Positions 30,251 through 42,226 are shown, counted from the first letter of the stretch. The stretch is DNA of 64,000 nucleotides from Eretmocerus hayati (GCA_029851415.1 CM056742.1:64971454-65035453); one strand, 5' to 3'. The notes: generated by a model not told the origin, from the letters alone. Translations and numbers: made by a program.

Positions 30251-33200
30251 ATTCCCGTTCGCAGTTCGTAGCAGCCGTTATAGTCGGCTCGACAGCTCTC
30301 GAATCGAAGCTATGATCGAGAGTCTAAACAAATTGAAGCCGCATTCGAGCGTCTAATGAATATGAATAGACGAATTTTCCCGAGGTGGTGGGAATTGAGG
30401 TAGTGAAACAAAAGACCTACAGGTTTGAATCGAGAAACTGACGATACCAGTGGTATATGCTCATGATACTAGCCTTGAATGAACAAGGAGGTGATGGTAA
30501 CACACCCCGTCCGAGATAATACAGACCACTCGTGGCTACTTCGAACTACTATTTGACTGATGTTGGTCGCTTGTTGAGTACGCAACACAAGCTCTACAGT
30601 AGGTAGAGGTAGCTTCCAGCAGCGGTAAAGTAGTTTGGTGTAGAATATAGCCCCACAAATGCTACATCTCCAAATCTCAGCGAGGCCCCTCTTGGCTACT
30701 CCTCTCTACTTGCACCTGAGGTGGGTCTCTCGTAGTAGCGCGCATAAGCCGAGAATAGCCGTATTGGCCGACATTGGCCACGGCTTCTCCCCAGTAAGCC
30801 GCCTTCTGGCGCTCATGGTGTTGAGCAAGTGACGCCTTCTCTGTTCCGGTCCTCCGATGTTCGGCATCAGCCCCTGGAGCGCAGTTCCGACCCTACTTGC
30901 CTTCGTGGCAGCTTCCTAGGTGTGCTTCTTGAACGACCACTTATCGTCGAGCCACATGCCAAGGTACTTTAACTCCGTCTTGCGCGGGATCTCCTGCCCG
31001 TTGATGGAGAACCGGGGCAAGTCGAACTTCTTCCGCCTCGTGACCACTATGGCTTCACACTTCTTGACAGCAAGCTCAGGGACCCTGCTGATCATCCACT
31101 CGTAGACTCGGGCCAGCGCTTCATTCGCGCGTCTACCCAGAAGTACCTCGTTGTCCGCCCATACTATGAATCCCGCGTCGTCCGCGAAAGCCACAATCAC
31201 CACTGCTTCAGGCAGTTCGATAGTGAGCAGGCTATCGTACTGTGTGTTCCAGTTAAATGGACCGCAAACTGATCCCTGACCGATCCCGGCGGACAGCTCT
31301 CGAACCTCTTGCCCCTCGTTAGTGTCATACACGAGGGTTCTGTTTCGCAGGTGGTTACTCGTTACGGCTAATAGGGAGGGGGGCACTCGACTTGCCTGGA
31401 ATTCGTAGACTTGCTCCCAGCTTGCACAGTTGAATGCGTTCTTGATGTCCAAGGCAATGATGGCGCAGAAACCTCCTCCTCCTTGGTATGGGTTCCCTCT
31501 TGCCGATTGTACCCGCTCTTGCACCATTTTGATTGGATGCACCGTTTTACGTCCTTTCCGAAACCCAAACTGCATTGACGATAGACCGCCGCCACAGCGA
31601 GAAATCAAGGCGAATTCCTTACCATTAGCGCCTATGCTTTTAGATGGCTTCTAGTGACCAAGACTTTGTTTTGATTCCTCGCTGTGCGCCGCTCCCTTCG
31701 TAGGCTTTCTCCCCCCTGTTGAGCACCAACCTCTCGTACATTTCCCCGATATCGTCAAGCATGCTGAGAGGGCGTTGGCCTCTTGACCTTTCTCTCTCTC
31801 TCTCTCTCTGTTTTTTTTAAGGTGGTTAGGGGGCAAAACCTGCCTCAAGATCCTTCGGATCCGTCCCCAGACACCGGACTGGTTCAGCTTACGCGGACTA
31901 CGCATAGCCCACGAGGGCCATACCAGGTGGCACACGGGTTTGGGTTATGGGTGATGGTATGGGTAGGGGTTACCGAGAGGTGGCCCCGGCCGTGTAATAT
32001 CCCTCTCCCCTTGATGTCCGATACCTAGGGCATCGGGCAATCAAGAGGGAGATCCACCTGCATCTACCATCTCAGCCCGGAACCGCGTGAGCATTACTTC
32101 AGGATGAGCGGCATGTCTCGCGCTCGATTGCGAGCGTTCCTCTTCTCCATCTTCTTTCTTCGGCCACTTGTCGACCCCTGTGAACCTGGCCCGCCAAATT
32201 GGGCCAAAATATGCTTGTGGTAGGCCGGAATTGGCTGAATTTGCTTGTCCAAGTCTCGAATTTTGGGCCGGCTGCGTTTTTGAGTTACGAGCCCTCAAAG
32301 TAGCCCAATTTCACCCCCCACTCCTCCCTCCGTACACTTACAGAAGTGCCCAGATCTTCGCGAATTTAGCTGCTGGAGGGACGCACGCTGGCTCAAATTG
32401 AAGCTTGAATTTTGGGCCACCACAAGCAATTATAAAAAAATCGAAGTAATTACGTTGAAGTACCAAAAAACTGCTCGCAGTGTCCCCGTGTATAAGCATA
32501 CGGGCGGGTGGTCGGCGGAGAGGGGACAGTCGAGGGAGAAGAGGAGAAGCCCCGCGCAGACGCATCATCGTTCAAAAAGCTTGTCTGCTGCGCTGATGAT
32601 GTGCATCTGATCGTCGTCGTCGTTCATCACGCTGTGTTTACACCGGTACCGAGGTCGACGAGCACCCTGGGCACTGGCCCTGGACTCTCGGTGCTCTTTG
32701 GATGAATGTGTGTGTTACAGGGAAAAGCTGCGTGTCATCCTGGACGACGTCGCCAACATGTGCTGTGTGCCTGTGCACCACGACGCCCGGGGCTCCACGC
32801 CCGACCTGGTGCACCGGCGGTGGTCTTCTATGTAGATTGAGCATATAAGATTCAATTCAAAGGCCTGGGAGGTTCAGAGTCAAATTCTTATCTTTTCGAT
32901 ATTGGGAAATTGTCATCCAAGTCCCTGGTGTTAGAGCTCTATTGCATACTCTTCCAAACAAGGAGGCAGGAATTCTATCACTTAAACCTGCCATCTCATC
33001 ATGCATCAATAGCATTTCAATGAAAAGAATAACCCACCACTTGATCGTTCAATCAGTTTGAAGCGTAATATTAGTGATGCAAAACTTGAGTGACTCAATA
33101 TTTTCAGAAGCGCTTTGACTCCTACAATTTCCAAGATGAAGATCTGTTTGGAGTTTAATCAAAGCTTGAAAATGAGAACTTGTCATTGTTAGTGTAGGGA

Positions 33201-33934
33201 TGAGATCATCCTGCCAAATTTGGATGTTCTGATATTCTTTAGTTCAATTCTACAGTAAACGCTATATCATTTCACTCACAGTTCTCATTTAAGTGTCTCA
33301 TCTATCATTTCGTAAACTAATATCCGAGTCTACACATGACCAACACTTCAAAATCTTTTCACCTAGCACCGATTGCCTAGAAGTCTTGCATGTATACTAA
33401 GAGTGTTGCAATGAAAAGACCTCAAAGCATTAATAGCACCAGATGGAAGTCAATGAATCTAAGTTGATGTCACTATTTTATCCGTTCCACTCTCAAAGTC
33501 AAGGGTAGAGTATTTTTTCACCAATTCCAAAAGAAAATTATTTAAACAGTGTGGGTATGGACAATTCAATTTAGACTTTGCATGATTCAAACATGAGATA
33601 TGTAATTAGTCATAAATGATTGGCAGTACTTTGAATGGTCACTAGCACAATACGTGACTTTTGATTGTGCCTCTATTCTCACTGGAGAGGCTCTGAGTTG
33701 ACCAAGTTCAGCACGTCATAGAACTGAATAAGCTGCAAGCCCTGCGCTTGTATAGTGCTGAGATTTCACTGATGTGAAATAATTACTGTAGGAGTTTCAA
33801 TCGCATGAAAAAGCGGAAGATCAGTTCATACCATACAATGTCTTCCAAGAATGAATGAGACAAGAGAACCATGAATCAAAATAGTGGGACTCAATTTCAA
33901 TTCATGATGATCAACTCAATGTACAAAAACTTAA
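29494..33934. repeat. Second unit of a 4.44-kb tandem duplication
   Basis: From 29494 the sequence repeats that from about 25062: D' (29494-30198), TC tract (30199-30249), unassigned DNA (30250-30812), E1' (30813-31791), its MITE (31593-31686), E2' (31811-32173) and the left part of the long-inverted-repeat element. Past the TC tract all positions are shifted by 4441 bp. Only a handful of single-base differences were seen, for example near 27810/32251, 28283/32724 and 28962/33401. It is a very recent duplication or an assembly artefact. Confidence 0.9.
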
Positions 33935-34775
33935 TACATTTACAGTCAAGGGAGAATAGTTTTTCGGGTCCACATAATCCTGAAACTATTGTGTAAAAAT
34001 GTCTTGGCCTCAAAGTATTGCTGAAAAAAATGCAAATAAGGCACATTCGCAATCACGGTACTTTTGTCTAGTCCGATTCCAACGAGAGCGTGAAAAGACG
34101 TAGCTTGATAGAGGACTGGGCAAGAAGACCACCGCCGGTGCACCAGGTCGGGCGTGGAGCCCCGGGCGTCGTGGTGCACAGGCACACAGCACATGTTGGC
34201 GACGTCGTCCAGGATGACACGCAGCTTCTCCCTGTAACACACACATTCATCCAAAGAGCACCGAGAGTCCAGGGCCAGTGCCCAGGGTGCTCGTCGACCT
34301 CGGTACCGGTGTAAACACAGCGTGATGAACGACGACGACGATCAGATGCACATCATCAGCGCAGCAGACAAGCTTTTTGAACGATGATGCGTCTGCGCGG
34401 GGCTTCTCCTCTTCTCCCTCGACTGTCCCCTCTCCGCCGACCACCCGCCCGTATGCTTATACACGGGGACACTGCGAGCAGTTTTTTGGTACTTCAACGT
34501 AATTACTTCGATTTTTTTATGATTGCTTGTGGTGGCCCAAAATTCAAGCTTCAATTTGAGCCCGCGTGCGTCCCTCCAGAAGCTAAATTCGCGAAGATCT
34601 GGGCACTTCTGTAAGTGTACGGAGGGAGGAGTGGGGGGTGAAATTGGGCTACTTTGAGGGGTCGTAACTCAAAAACGCAGCCGGCCCAAAATTCGAGTTT
34701 TGGACAAGCAAATTCAGCAAATTCCGGCCTACCACAAGCATATTTTGGCCCAATTTGGCGGGCCAGGTTCACAGG
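32174..34775. mobile_element. 2.6-kb element with about 650-bp inverted repeats
   Basis: The left arm 32174-32829 is mirrored by 34124-34775. The outer tips read CCCTGTGAACCTGG and CCAGGTTCACAGG. It lies inside an R1-like 3' region: the left flank ends CTTGTCG and the right flank starts GCATCTT, adjacent in intact copies. The interior (32830-34123) is AT-rich with no transposase, so it is non-autonomous. Each arm carries GC-rich exon-like sequence. The tips differ slightly from the flanking junction, so the exact target duplication is unclear. Confidence 0.8.
34124..34231 (-). pseudogene. Exon-like captured gene fragment
   Basis: On the minus strand GTTACAG at 34238-34232 is followed by an open GC-rich segment encoding REKLRVILDDVANMCCVPV and onward, through VHHDARGSTPDLVHRRW. 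Its codon usage is unlike the AT-rich surroundings. It looks like an internal exon with its acceptor site. The same segment lies on the plus strand at 28280-28389 and 32721-32829 within the opposite arms. In this right arm the frame stays open to 33946. I do not recognise the parent gene. Capture of host exon sequence by a transposon is the simplest reading. Confidence 0.5.
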
Positions 34776-34908
34776 GCATCTTTTATCTTCATTCTTCATT
34801 GTTCCCTCTCTTTCTCCTTGCTTCTCTCTCCTTTCTTCTTTCTCCCCTCTTCAGTGCATCATATTCCTCCTGGAATCATTTGGACCTCTTCTGTTTTAAT
34901 CGGCAGAC

Positions 34909-37580
34909 TCACTGTAATTCGCCTGCTTCGAGGACCCTCACTCCCCTCTCTTCCTCCTCCTTACGGGTCATCACCAGCTTGGTGTATCCGGTGACTCTAT
35001 CCCATGTCTCCTGATTGCGGAGCAAGTACGGGACGAGGTTCTCAGGTGTTAGTTGAGCAACCAGCCATTCATCCAACTCGGCGCGGTCTCTTCGGGTGTC
35101 ACTGCACTTGAACAGGGCATGCTCAGCGTCATCCCAGTCGTCCCCGCATGACTGGCTTGCTGGGGTTGTCCTTTTCTTGAACCTCGTTAGTTAGGAACCG
35201 AAGCAACCATGATAGCTCAGTGCTTGAGTCGTCCAGTAGTCCATCCCTCCGTGGGAAGGTTCCGCCCACTCGGCTACGTCACGGATCAACCGGTGCATCC
35301 ATCTGCCATTCGCAAATGGCAAATCCCACTCAGTTTGTCACTGACTGAAGGTGGTCTCCTTCTCGTTGTCGCGGATGATCTCCTTTATCGCCGGAGTGAG
35401 TACTCGTTCGGCTCCGATCACTTTCTGGCGGTCCCAGATCCTCACTCACTCCGCGACGAGCAAGTGGATGGGCGGTGTACTCGCCAATACGTAATTCGCA
35501 TCTCCTGACACGGTGCGGTAGGCACGGATACTTCTCAGGGCCGCTCTCCGGTGGACAGGCCCGATCCTTTTCTCGATGATGGTCTTCTCTACTCTCTTTC
35601 CCCACACGGGTGCACCGTAGAGCATGATAGAGGTGCTGACGGTGTTGAGAAGTGCGTGCCTCTTTATCTTGGTTCCCCCGATATTCGGCATCAGCCGCTG
35701 AAGCGCCGCACCGACTCTGCTTGTTTTCTGGGTGGCCTCCTGGATGTGCTTCTTGAACGACCACTTGTCGTCAAGCCATGTCTTGCGTGGGATCTCTTGC
35801 CCGTTGATGTGAAAGTGGGGCAAGTCAAACTTCCTGCGTCTTGTGGCAACGATTGCTTCGCACTTCTTGACAGCAAGCTCCAGGAGCCTGCTGATCATCC
35901 ACTCGTAGAATCGGGCCAGCGCCTCATTTGCGCGTCTGCCCAAGAGTTCCTCGTTGTCGGCCCAGACTATGAGTCTCGCGTCGTCCGCAAAAATCACTCC
36001 TTCGGGCAGTTCGATAGACAGTAGACTGTCGTACTGGGTGTTCCAGTTGAACGGCCCGGAAACCGATCCCTGTCCAATTCCGGCGGACAGTTCCCGAATC
36101 TCTTGTCCCTCGTCGGTGTCGTACACGAGTGTCCTGTTTCGCAGATAGTCACTCGTGATGGCTAGTAGATAAGGCGGCACTTTACCTGCTTGGGATTGAT
36201 AGACTCGCTCCCAGCTCGCGCAGTTGAACGCGTTCTTTATGTCCAACGCAATAATGGCACAGAATCCTCCTCTTCCTTGGTATGGGTTCCCTACCGATGC
36301 TTGAACCCGTTCTTGGACCTCCTCGATCGCGTGCACAGTGTTTCGTCCCTTCCGGTACCCAAACTGCATTGGTGATAGCCCGTGGCTCTCTTCGTAGGCT
36401 TCCTCCACCCTGTTGAGCACCATCCTCTCGTACATTTTCCCAATATTGTCGAGCATGCTGAGAGGGCGTTGACCTCCTTGACCTTTAGGTATCAGGACCA
36501 GCTTCTGGCGTTTCCACTTGTCCGGGAAAGTTCCCGCGCTCAGACAGATGTTGAAGAGGTCGAGGAATAAATCTGGCTTGTATTTGAAGACCAGTTTCAG
36601 AGCCTCGTTTGGAATGCCGTCCAGGCCAGGGGCCTTGCCGTTCGGCATTCTCTTCGCCGCTATGAGTAGCTCTTGCAAAGTGAAGAGCGGGATGGGGTCG
36701 TCGCTCTCCGGAGAGAATGTGACTCTAGGTTCTCCTGCTGGGAAGAGGTCTTCCACGACGCTGCGCAAGGTAGCTGCATCGGTCGGTGCTGAGTTGCCTC
36801 TCCGGGGTCGGACCTTGGACATAACCACGTGGCGTGGCGTACCCCACGGGTCTTCATTAACTATGTTGCTCAATTCACCCCAGCACCTCTCTTTGCTTTC
36901 CCAGATGGCTCGAACGAGAGCCTTCTTCGCTTCTTCATATGCCCTGTCATCTTCCGCCAGTGATGGTCGTTCCAGCTTCCTTGATTGCCACGCGGTTCTC
37001 CTTTTCTTATTGCGCGTTCGTCGTAGAGCTTTTATCTCGTCGGTGATCCAGTATTCTGGTTTCCTCCAAAAGCATGATGTTGTCATGCGAGGCATCGATG
37101 CAACACAAGCTCTTGTGATGGTGGTCGTCACCATATCCACAGCCTCGTCCGCGGTGATATTCATCGGGAGATCTTCGGCTGTTTCTATCGATTCCCGGAA
37201 TTTCCCCTCATCCAGCTTGCGTACCTGCCACCCCCTCGGTCGCGGTCTGCGTGTCGTCTGTCTCTGTCTGTCAGTCCTAAGCCGGAACCGAATATGTCGA
37301 TGGTCGCTCAATGTTTCCGTGTCCAGGATCTCCCACAATGTCATACGTCCCATGAGCGACGGGCTCATGAACGTCAGGTCGAGGACCTTTGACGAACCTC
37401 CCTCCCGGGACCGAGTGTCGTGCCGGTAATAGGTGATAACCCCCTCCTCGTTCGCGAGCACTCATCCCAATGCCTCCATGGCATCAGCGAGTATTACCCC
37501 CCGTCTATCGCACGGGCCCCCGCTCCAAGTCGGTTCCTTGGAGTTGAAATCCCCCGCAATCATAACTGGGCCCCGTGCCC
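34909..37580 (-). pseudogene. ORF2 of copy F, broken
   Basis: The long open part 35446-37461 covers the late endonuclease and RT, including KAPGLDGIPNEAL, LDIKNAFN, GIGQGSVSGP and FADD. Small in-frame deletions occur around the FADD box (VIFADDAR) and near 35780. A stop at 35446-35448 arises from CGA to TGA, a CpG-type change. Another stop at about 37462 lies in the endonuclease. The first about 115 residues of the endonuclease are deleted. The protein would be inactive. Confidence 0.9.
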
Positions 37581-38540
37581 TTTGGTACGCAGTGCAGTTG
37601 CTGGACCCAGATCTGTGGTCAGATTTGGACCCAATCGCCGCACAGCTTAGGCATTTTGGTTTTTCCTTGTAAATCGCGTCGAGGTGCCCTGGTTCGCCGC
37701 ATTGGAAGCAGAGTTTTGGTTTCCGTTGCTCTGCCCTCGCTTTTTTGCACCCCGAGGCCTTGTGGCCGTACTCTGAGCAGTTATAGCACCGTGGGATGCC
37801 ACTCTTCTCGCGGATCCTGACTTTGCCCCATCCAACCTTTGGCTCCTTCCAGTCGAGGAGATGCTGGGCAGGTCTCGTTGCGATCGAGACAACAGCGGTT
37901 TGGGTACCGCGGTAGCCACTCCGGATGGACTTGACTACGACGGCTCCCTCGTTCTCTGGTAGGGCCTTCGCGAGGTCATCCCGGACCTTGATTATGTCGA
38001 CATCGTAGTCGACTCCGAGCACCTTGAGGGTCGTTTCGTTCGCTAGACAGTGGACGGCTCCTTCTTGCCCGACGACTGGTGCCAAGGCTGCCTTGACGAC
38101 GGCGACATTGGTGCCCTTCTTGAGTTCAAGAAGGACTTGGCCTTCTCGGGCCTGCGGATGCCCGTGATCTTAGAGCCCACTTCTTCATCGAGATCATCCG
38201 TTTTTATTCTACGCAGCATGTCTGCGTAGGTTAGCCCACCTTGGTTGGCCGTGATGAGGACAGCTTCGGGCTTCACCCTTCTCGGCTTCATTTTCGCTCT
38301 CTTTCCGGTGGCATCGTTCGATGTACCGCTCTTCTCTGCCCTTCTCGCTTGTTTCTTCGACACCACTTCCTTCCAAGGCCCATTCTGCTCGGGCCGATTG
38401 GAAGTTGATGTCGAGCGCGGTCTTACGAGACCTCCCGGTGGAGGTCCGTATCGCGTCCCCTTCGAACCGCGTTGTTTCCCCGGTCGCGATTCCGGTTTCC
38501 CTGCCGCCCTTCCCTGGAAGCCATTACCCGACGTGGCCGG
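37581..38540 (-). pseudogene. ORF1 of copy F, C-terminal part, fused to the endonuclease
   Basis: The zinc-knuckle region (CYNCSEYGHKASGC, CFQCGEPGHLDAIY and a third motif) is retained, but the last Cys of the second knuckle is Tyr. At about 37575 the frame passes from the CTAYQRAR end of ORF1 directly into the GPVMIAGDFNS box of ORF2, so about 380 bp present in copy A are missing. A 1-bp deletion in the stretch 38140-38150 shifts the frame upstream. The remaining 5' part of the gene lies beyond the insertion. Confidence 0.9.
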
Positions 38541-38618
38541 TTTTGCTTTCTCAAAGAGAAAGGGTTGTATTCGTGACAAGACATTTTTGCTCAATTTTTT
38601 CACTCAAATTAATTTTTC

Positions 38619-39604
38619 ATTCTAAAAATCTTCACTCATAGCGAATCGGCTTCGTACATTTTGTTCCTCTCGCCGATATCTATCTATTGTAAGTCACGAT
38701 TTTTCCTCCAGGCTTCTCCCTGGTCCTCCACGAATTTAACTTTCTCTGTCGTTGTCTGTGTCCGTCTGTGTGTGTGTCTGTGCAACTTCATTTTTCGTCA
38801 ACGGTTTCTCCTCAGCGTTTCGACCGATCTTTCCCAAATTCATGTAAGTGGTAGAGCACCATGTAAAGATGTGCTGAAAGGATTTATAGCCCAATCTATT
38901 AGACAGTTCTCGATTAATGAGTATCCGAGAATAAAAATGTCAAAATCTTCCAAAAATCGATTATTTTATATTCAGATATCTTTTCTTAAAATCAACAAAT
39001 CAAATTTTGGGTCTCTTAAACAACCATTTTTGCATCATTTCCCGTCAATTGGTTAATGTGGAATTTTCATTCATATCTATCTCCACCAATTAAATCATGA
39101 ATCTTCTATCAATAAAAAAAAGATCATGTACATTTCTTTTCCCATACAGTTTAACGTAATTCCGTATTAACCAATCGATCAAGGATGGCCAGATTAACAT
39201 TCTATTAGGTCACCTCAACTTCCCTTATAAAGTTTTTCTAGACATAAATTCTAAAAACTCCTAATAATTTCTTGAAGATTTTAACATTTTTATTTTCCGA
39301 TACTCTTTAATCGAGAACTGTTTAATAGATTGGGCTATAAATCCTTTCAGCACATCTTCACATGGTGCTCTACCACTCACATGAATTTGAGAAAGATTGG
39401 TCGAAACGCTGAGGAGAAACCGTTCGGGAAAAATGAAGTTGCACAGACACACACACAGACGGACACAGACAACGACAGAGAAAGTTAAATTCGTGGAGGA
39501 CCAGGGATAAGACTGGAGGAAAAACCGTGACTTACAATAGACAGATATCGGCGAGAGGGACAAAATGTACGAAGTCGATTCTCTATCCTTCAAGATTTTT
39601 AGAA
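38619..39604. repeat. Inverted repeat 1 within the insertion
   Basis: The arms about 38619-39000 and 39270-39604 are reverse complements (TTCGTACATTTTGTTCC, CGCCGATATCT and the CACACACAGACGGACACAG stretch recur mirrored). The loop includes an uninterrupted ACCAATTAAATCAT site at about 39089, which is the empty-site paralogue of the TTAA insertion in the second unit. There is no coding function; the frames within it are Cys-rich artefacts of (GT)n. Confidence 0.85.
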
Positions 39605-39671
39605 TAAACAAATCATCTCAATTGTAAAATATGTTCCAAATCTGTTGTCATGGAATAAATTCTATTATTCT

Positions 39672-41045
39672 TCGTCCCCGGTTTCTCCTCAGCCTTTCGA
39701 CCGATCTTCCCCAAATTTATGTGAGTAGTAGAGCACCATGTAAAGATGTGCTGAAAGGATTTATAGCCCAATCTATTAAACAGTTCTCGATTAATGAGTA
39801 TCCGAAAATAAAAATGTCAAAATTTCCCAAAAATCGATTATTTTATATTCAAATATCTTTTCTCAAAATCAACAAATCAAATTTTGGGTCACTTAAACAA
39901 CCATTTTTTCATCATTTTCCGTCAATTGGTTAATGTGGAATTCCCATTCATATCTATCTCTACCAATTAAGGTAGTTGTACACCAACTACGTGAGTCAGA
40001 GAGACTTAACCTCACTTTTTTGCCCACTTCAAAATAGTCGAAATTATTATTTGTGTTAATAACTGCACTCTTTCCACCAAACAACAAACAAAAACGGTCA
40101 TCTAAGACTTCCTGAACCGAATCAGGCATGGTTTCCAAAGTTATCTAGCCTAAAATCAAAATCACGTGTCGCATTTTTTGCATTCTACGCTTTGTATGAA
40201 CATTTACTAAAAAACGACGTGGTCCATCATCTCCAGACTTGGCCATATGATTCATTGATACATAAACTCGGATCTCTCGCAGTCCTAACATTTTCTGTTG
40301 ATCAGGTTTTGCGCTAGACCCATTTTTGTGCTGTTTTTGGGGCCCGCTCCCATAAGCGCAATGTTAAAAATGTGCAAAACTAGTCAAATTGCGACGATCA
40401 ATACTCGAAAACGGGATGGTCAGCCGTTCTGGAATTTTGCACACGTACTCTTCGATATTAGAACTATCTCTCTGCAGAATCTCGAGAAATTCTGTTGATG
40501 AATAATTTTGGTGTACAACTACCTTAAATCATTAATCTTCTATCAATGAAAAAAAAAATCATGTACATTTCTTTTCCCATACAGTTTAACGTAATTCCGT
40601 ATTAACCAATCGATCAAGGATGGCCAGATTAACATTTTATTGGGTCACCTCAACTTCCCTTATAAAGTTTTTCTAGACATAAATTCTAAAGACTCCTAAT
40701 AATTTCTTGAAAATTTTAACATTTTTATTTTCCGATACTCATTAATCGAGAACTGTTTAATAGATTGGGCTATAAATCCCTTCAGCACATCTTCACATGG
40801 TGCTCTCCCACTCACATAAATTTGAGAAAGATCGGTCGAAACGCTGAGGAGAAACCGTTGACGAAAAATGAAGTTGCACAGACACACACACAGACAGACA
40901 CAGACAACGACAGAGAAAGTTAAATTCGTGGAGGACCAGGGATAAGACCGGAGGAAAAACCGTGACTTACAATAGATAGATATCGGCGAGAGGAACAAAA
41001 TGTACGAAGCCGATTCTCTATCCTTCAAGATTTTTAGAATAAACA
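39672..41045. repeat. Inverted repeat 2, same family, carrying a TTAA element
   Basis: The arms about 39672-39960 and 40540-41045 repeat the sequence of the first inverted repeat. The left arm is shorter because its outer part is missing. Its loop is interrupted by the TTAA-flanked element at 39971-40523. Together the two units make a tandem pair of foldback repeats. Confidence 0.85.
39971..40523. mobile_element. TTAA-flanked inverted-repeat element (piggyBac-type signature)
   Basis: A 553-bp insertion with 16-bp terminal inverted repeats GGTAGTTGTACACCAA, flanked by TTAA at 39967-39970 and 40524-40527. The neighbouring repeat unit has the same context with a single TTAA, so insertion and duplication are directly visible. 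The interior has no transposase. The TTAA duplication is characteristic of piggyBac-type (or Sola3-type) transposition; which one is inference. Confidence 0.85.
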
Positions 41046-41149
41046 AATCATCTCAATTGTAAAATATGTTTGAAATCTGTTGTCTAAGCACATTTCGACG
41101 TGAGAAAGCATTCTGCTAATATCATTTAGCAGCGTATTTTTGTGGCCGG

Positions 41150-42226
41150 CGGCTGCTCATTCCCTCTCGCTTTCAGGGTCTTTTCTGTTTCGAGGAGCGT
41201 TGTCTCGAGAGCAGCCCGCTTCACCTTGTCTGTCGCGGGTAGGCCTTCGAGAGCGTGGCCTATCTTCTTGAGTTCTTTGATGTCACCCTTGGTCCCTTCT
41301 GGGTTGCTGGAAACGGACTCGGCTATCCCTATAACCAAGTTGAAGTGCTCGAGGAGGAGATATGTCTTTTCCTCGATCTGTTTCCGGCACGTTTTCAGGT
41401 CTTCCCATTTCTCCATGAGAACGCCTGCCTCGTTTCCACTCTTTTGTCGTGCCGCATCTCCGGATAAAAGGATGGGGTCAATCTCCATCCCATCAGACTC
41501 TTCTTCGTGTACTCTCTTATCGAGCGCACCGATTCCGGAAGTCAGGATCGTTCCGTTCCCCTGGGACCCTATAGTGGAGTCGAACTCGCTCGAGTCTGAG
41601 CTCAAGTTGACGGCGTCATCAACCTCGTTGCTAGGTTGCGTGATCTGGATCCTGAGCGCGGGGTTGTTCCCCAGCAGCTTCTCTGCCGTCTCTTGTGCTT
41701 CTGCTGCAACCTTCGCATTCTTCCCTAGTTGGACCGGAAAAGTGAGCTTCGATTGCTTTAGCACTCGTTTTTCCGCTTCCTCGCCCAAACCCTTTCTCTT
41801 CTTGCTGTTTCGGGTGAGGTCTACCTCCCTCTTGCGTTAGTCCTTTCCTCCAACTCCTCCCGCCTGTGGCGTATTTCCATCGCTTGTAGCTTCACGCGTG
41901 AGTCCACCAGCCAAGTGTGCCACTGGTCGCGCGCTTTGCATCGTTGCCCCCCCCCCCCCAAGATCCGAATGGGGCCCCGCTTCACTTGGGGAATTCTCGC
42001 CGTCAATGCTGGACATCATCTTCTTTCTTCTGTTTTCCAGGGCCTGGAATCGCATGCTGGCCGACCCCGTACCAGACCAGCACGGGTGTGGTGTTTTGTG
42101 TGATGCGTGTTCTGTATAATGTTGGTCTGTGTAATGCTTGAGCAAGCGTAAGTATGGTGCATGTGTGGTGTAGTGTGTGTAAATGTCAGTGTAGGACTCA
42201 GGTCCGGAGGGGCGTCGCTCCCCCAA
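41150..42226 (-). pseudogene. ORF1 of copy F, N-terminal part, with stop
   Basis: It matches the N-terminal half of B ORF1 (MSSIDG start region, Ser/Asp-rich segment, helical EKTYLLLEHFNLVIGIAES stretch). An in-frame TAA occurs at about 41839, right after GGVGGKD. After that stop the same frame continues as 41788-41150 up to the insertion. The start equivalent to B is near 42060. A C run at about 41946-41959 is another homopolymer difference from B. Confidence 0.9.

Larger units (their letters stand above)
38541..41141. mobile_element. 2.6-kb insertion in F ORF1 with 8-bp duplication
   Basis: GTGGCCGG flanks the insertion at 38533-38540 and 41142-41149, and ORF1 similarity resumes in frame on both sides. 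The ends lack clear terminal inverted repeats. Each end carries a short hairpin: CTTTCTC-AAA-GAGAAAG at about 38546-38562 and CTGCTAA-TATCAT-TTAGCAG at about 41113-41132. Inside are two large inverted repeats and a nested TTAA element. An 8-bp duplication is typical of hAT elements, but the ends are not, so the class is open. No transposase is seen. Confidence 0.8.

Noticed and set aside
38661..39056. Cys-rich small ORFs in the inverted repeats (also 39261-39611 and 40696-41046)
   Set aside because: They arise from translating a (GT)n/(CA)n stretch within mirrored repeat arms; the same frame appears on opposite strands.
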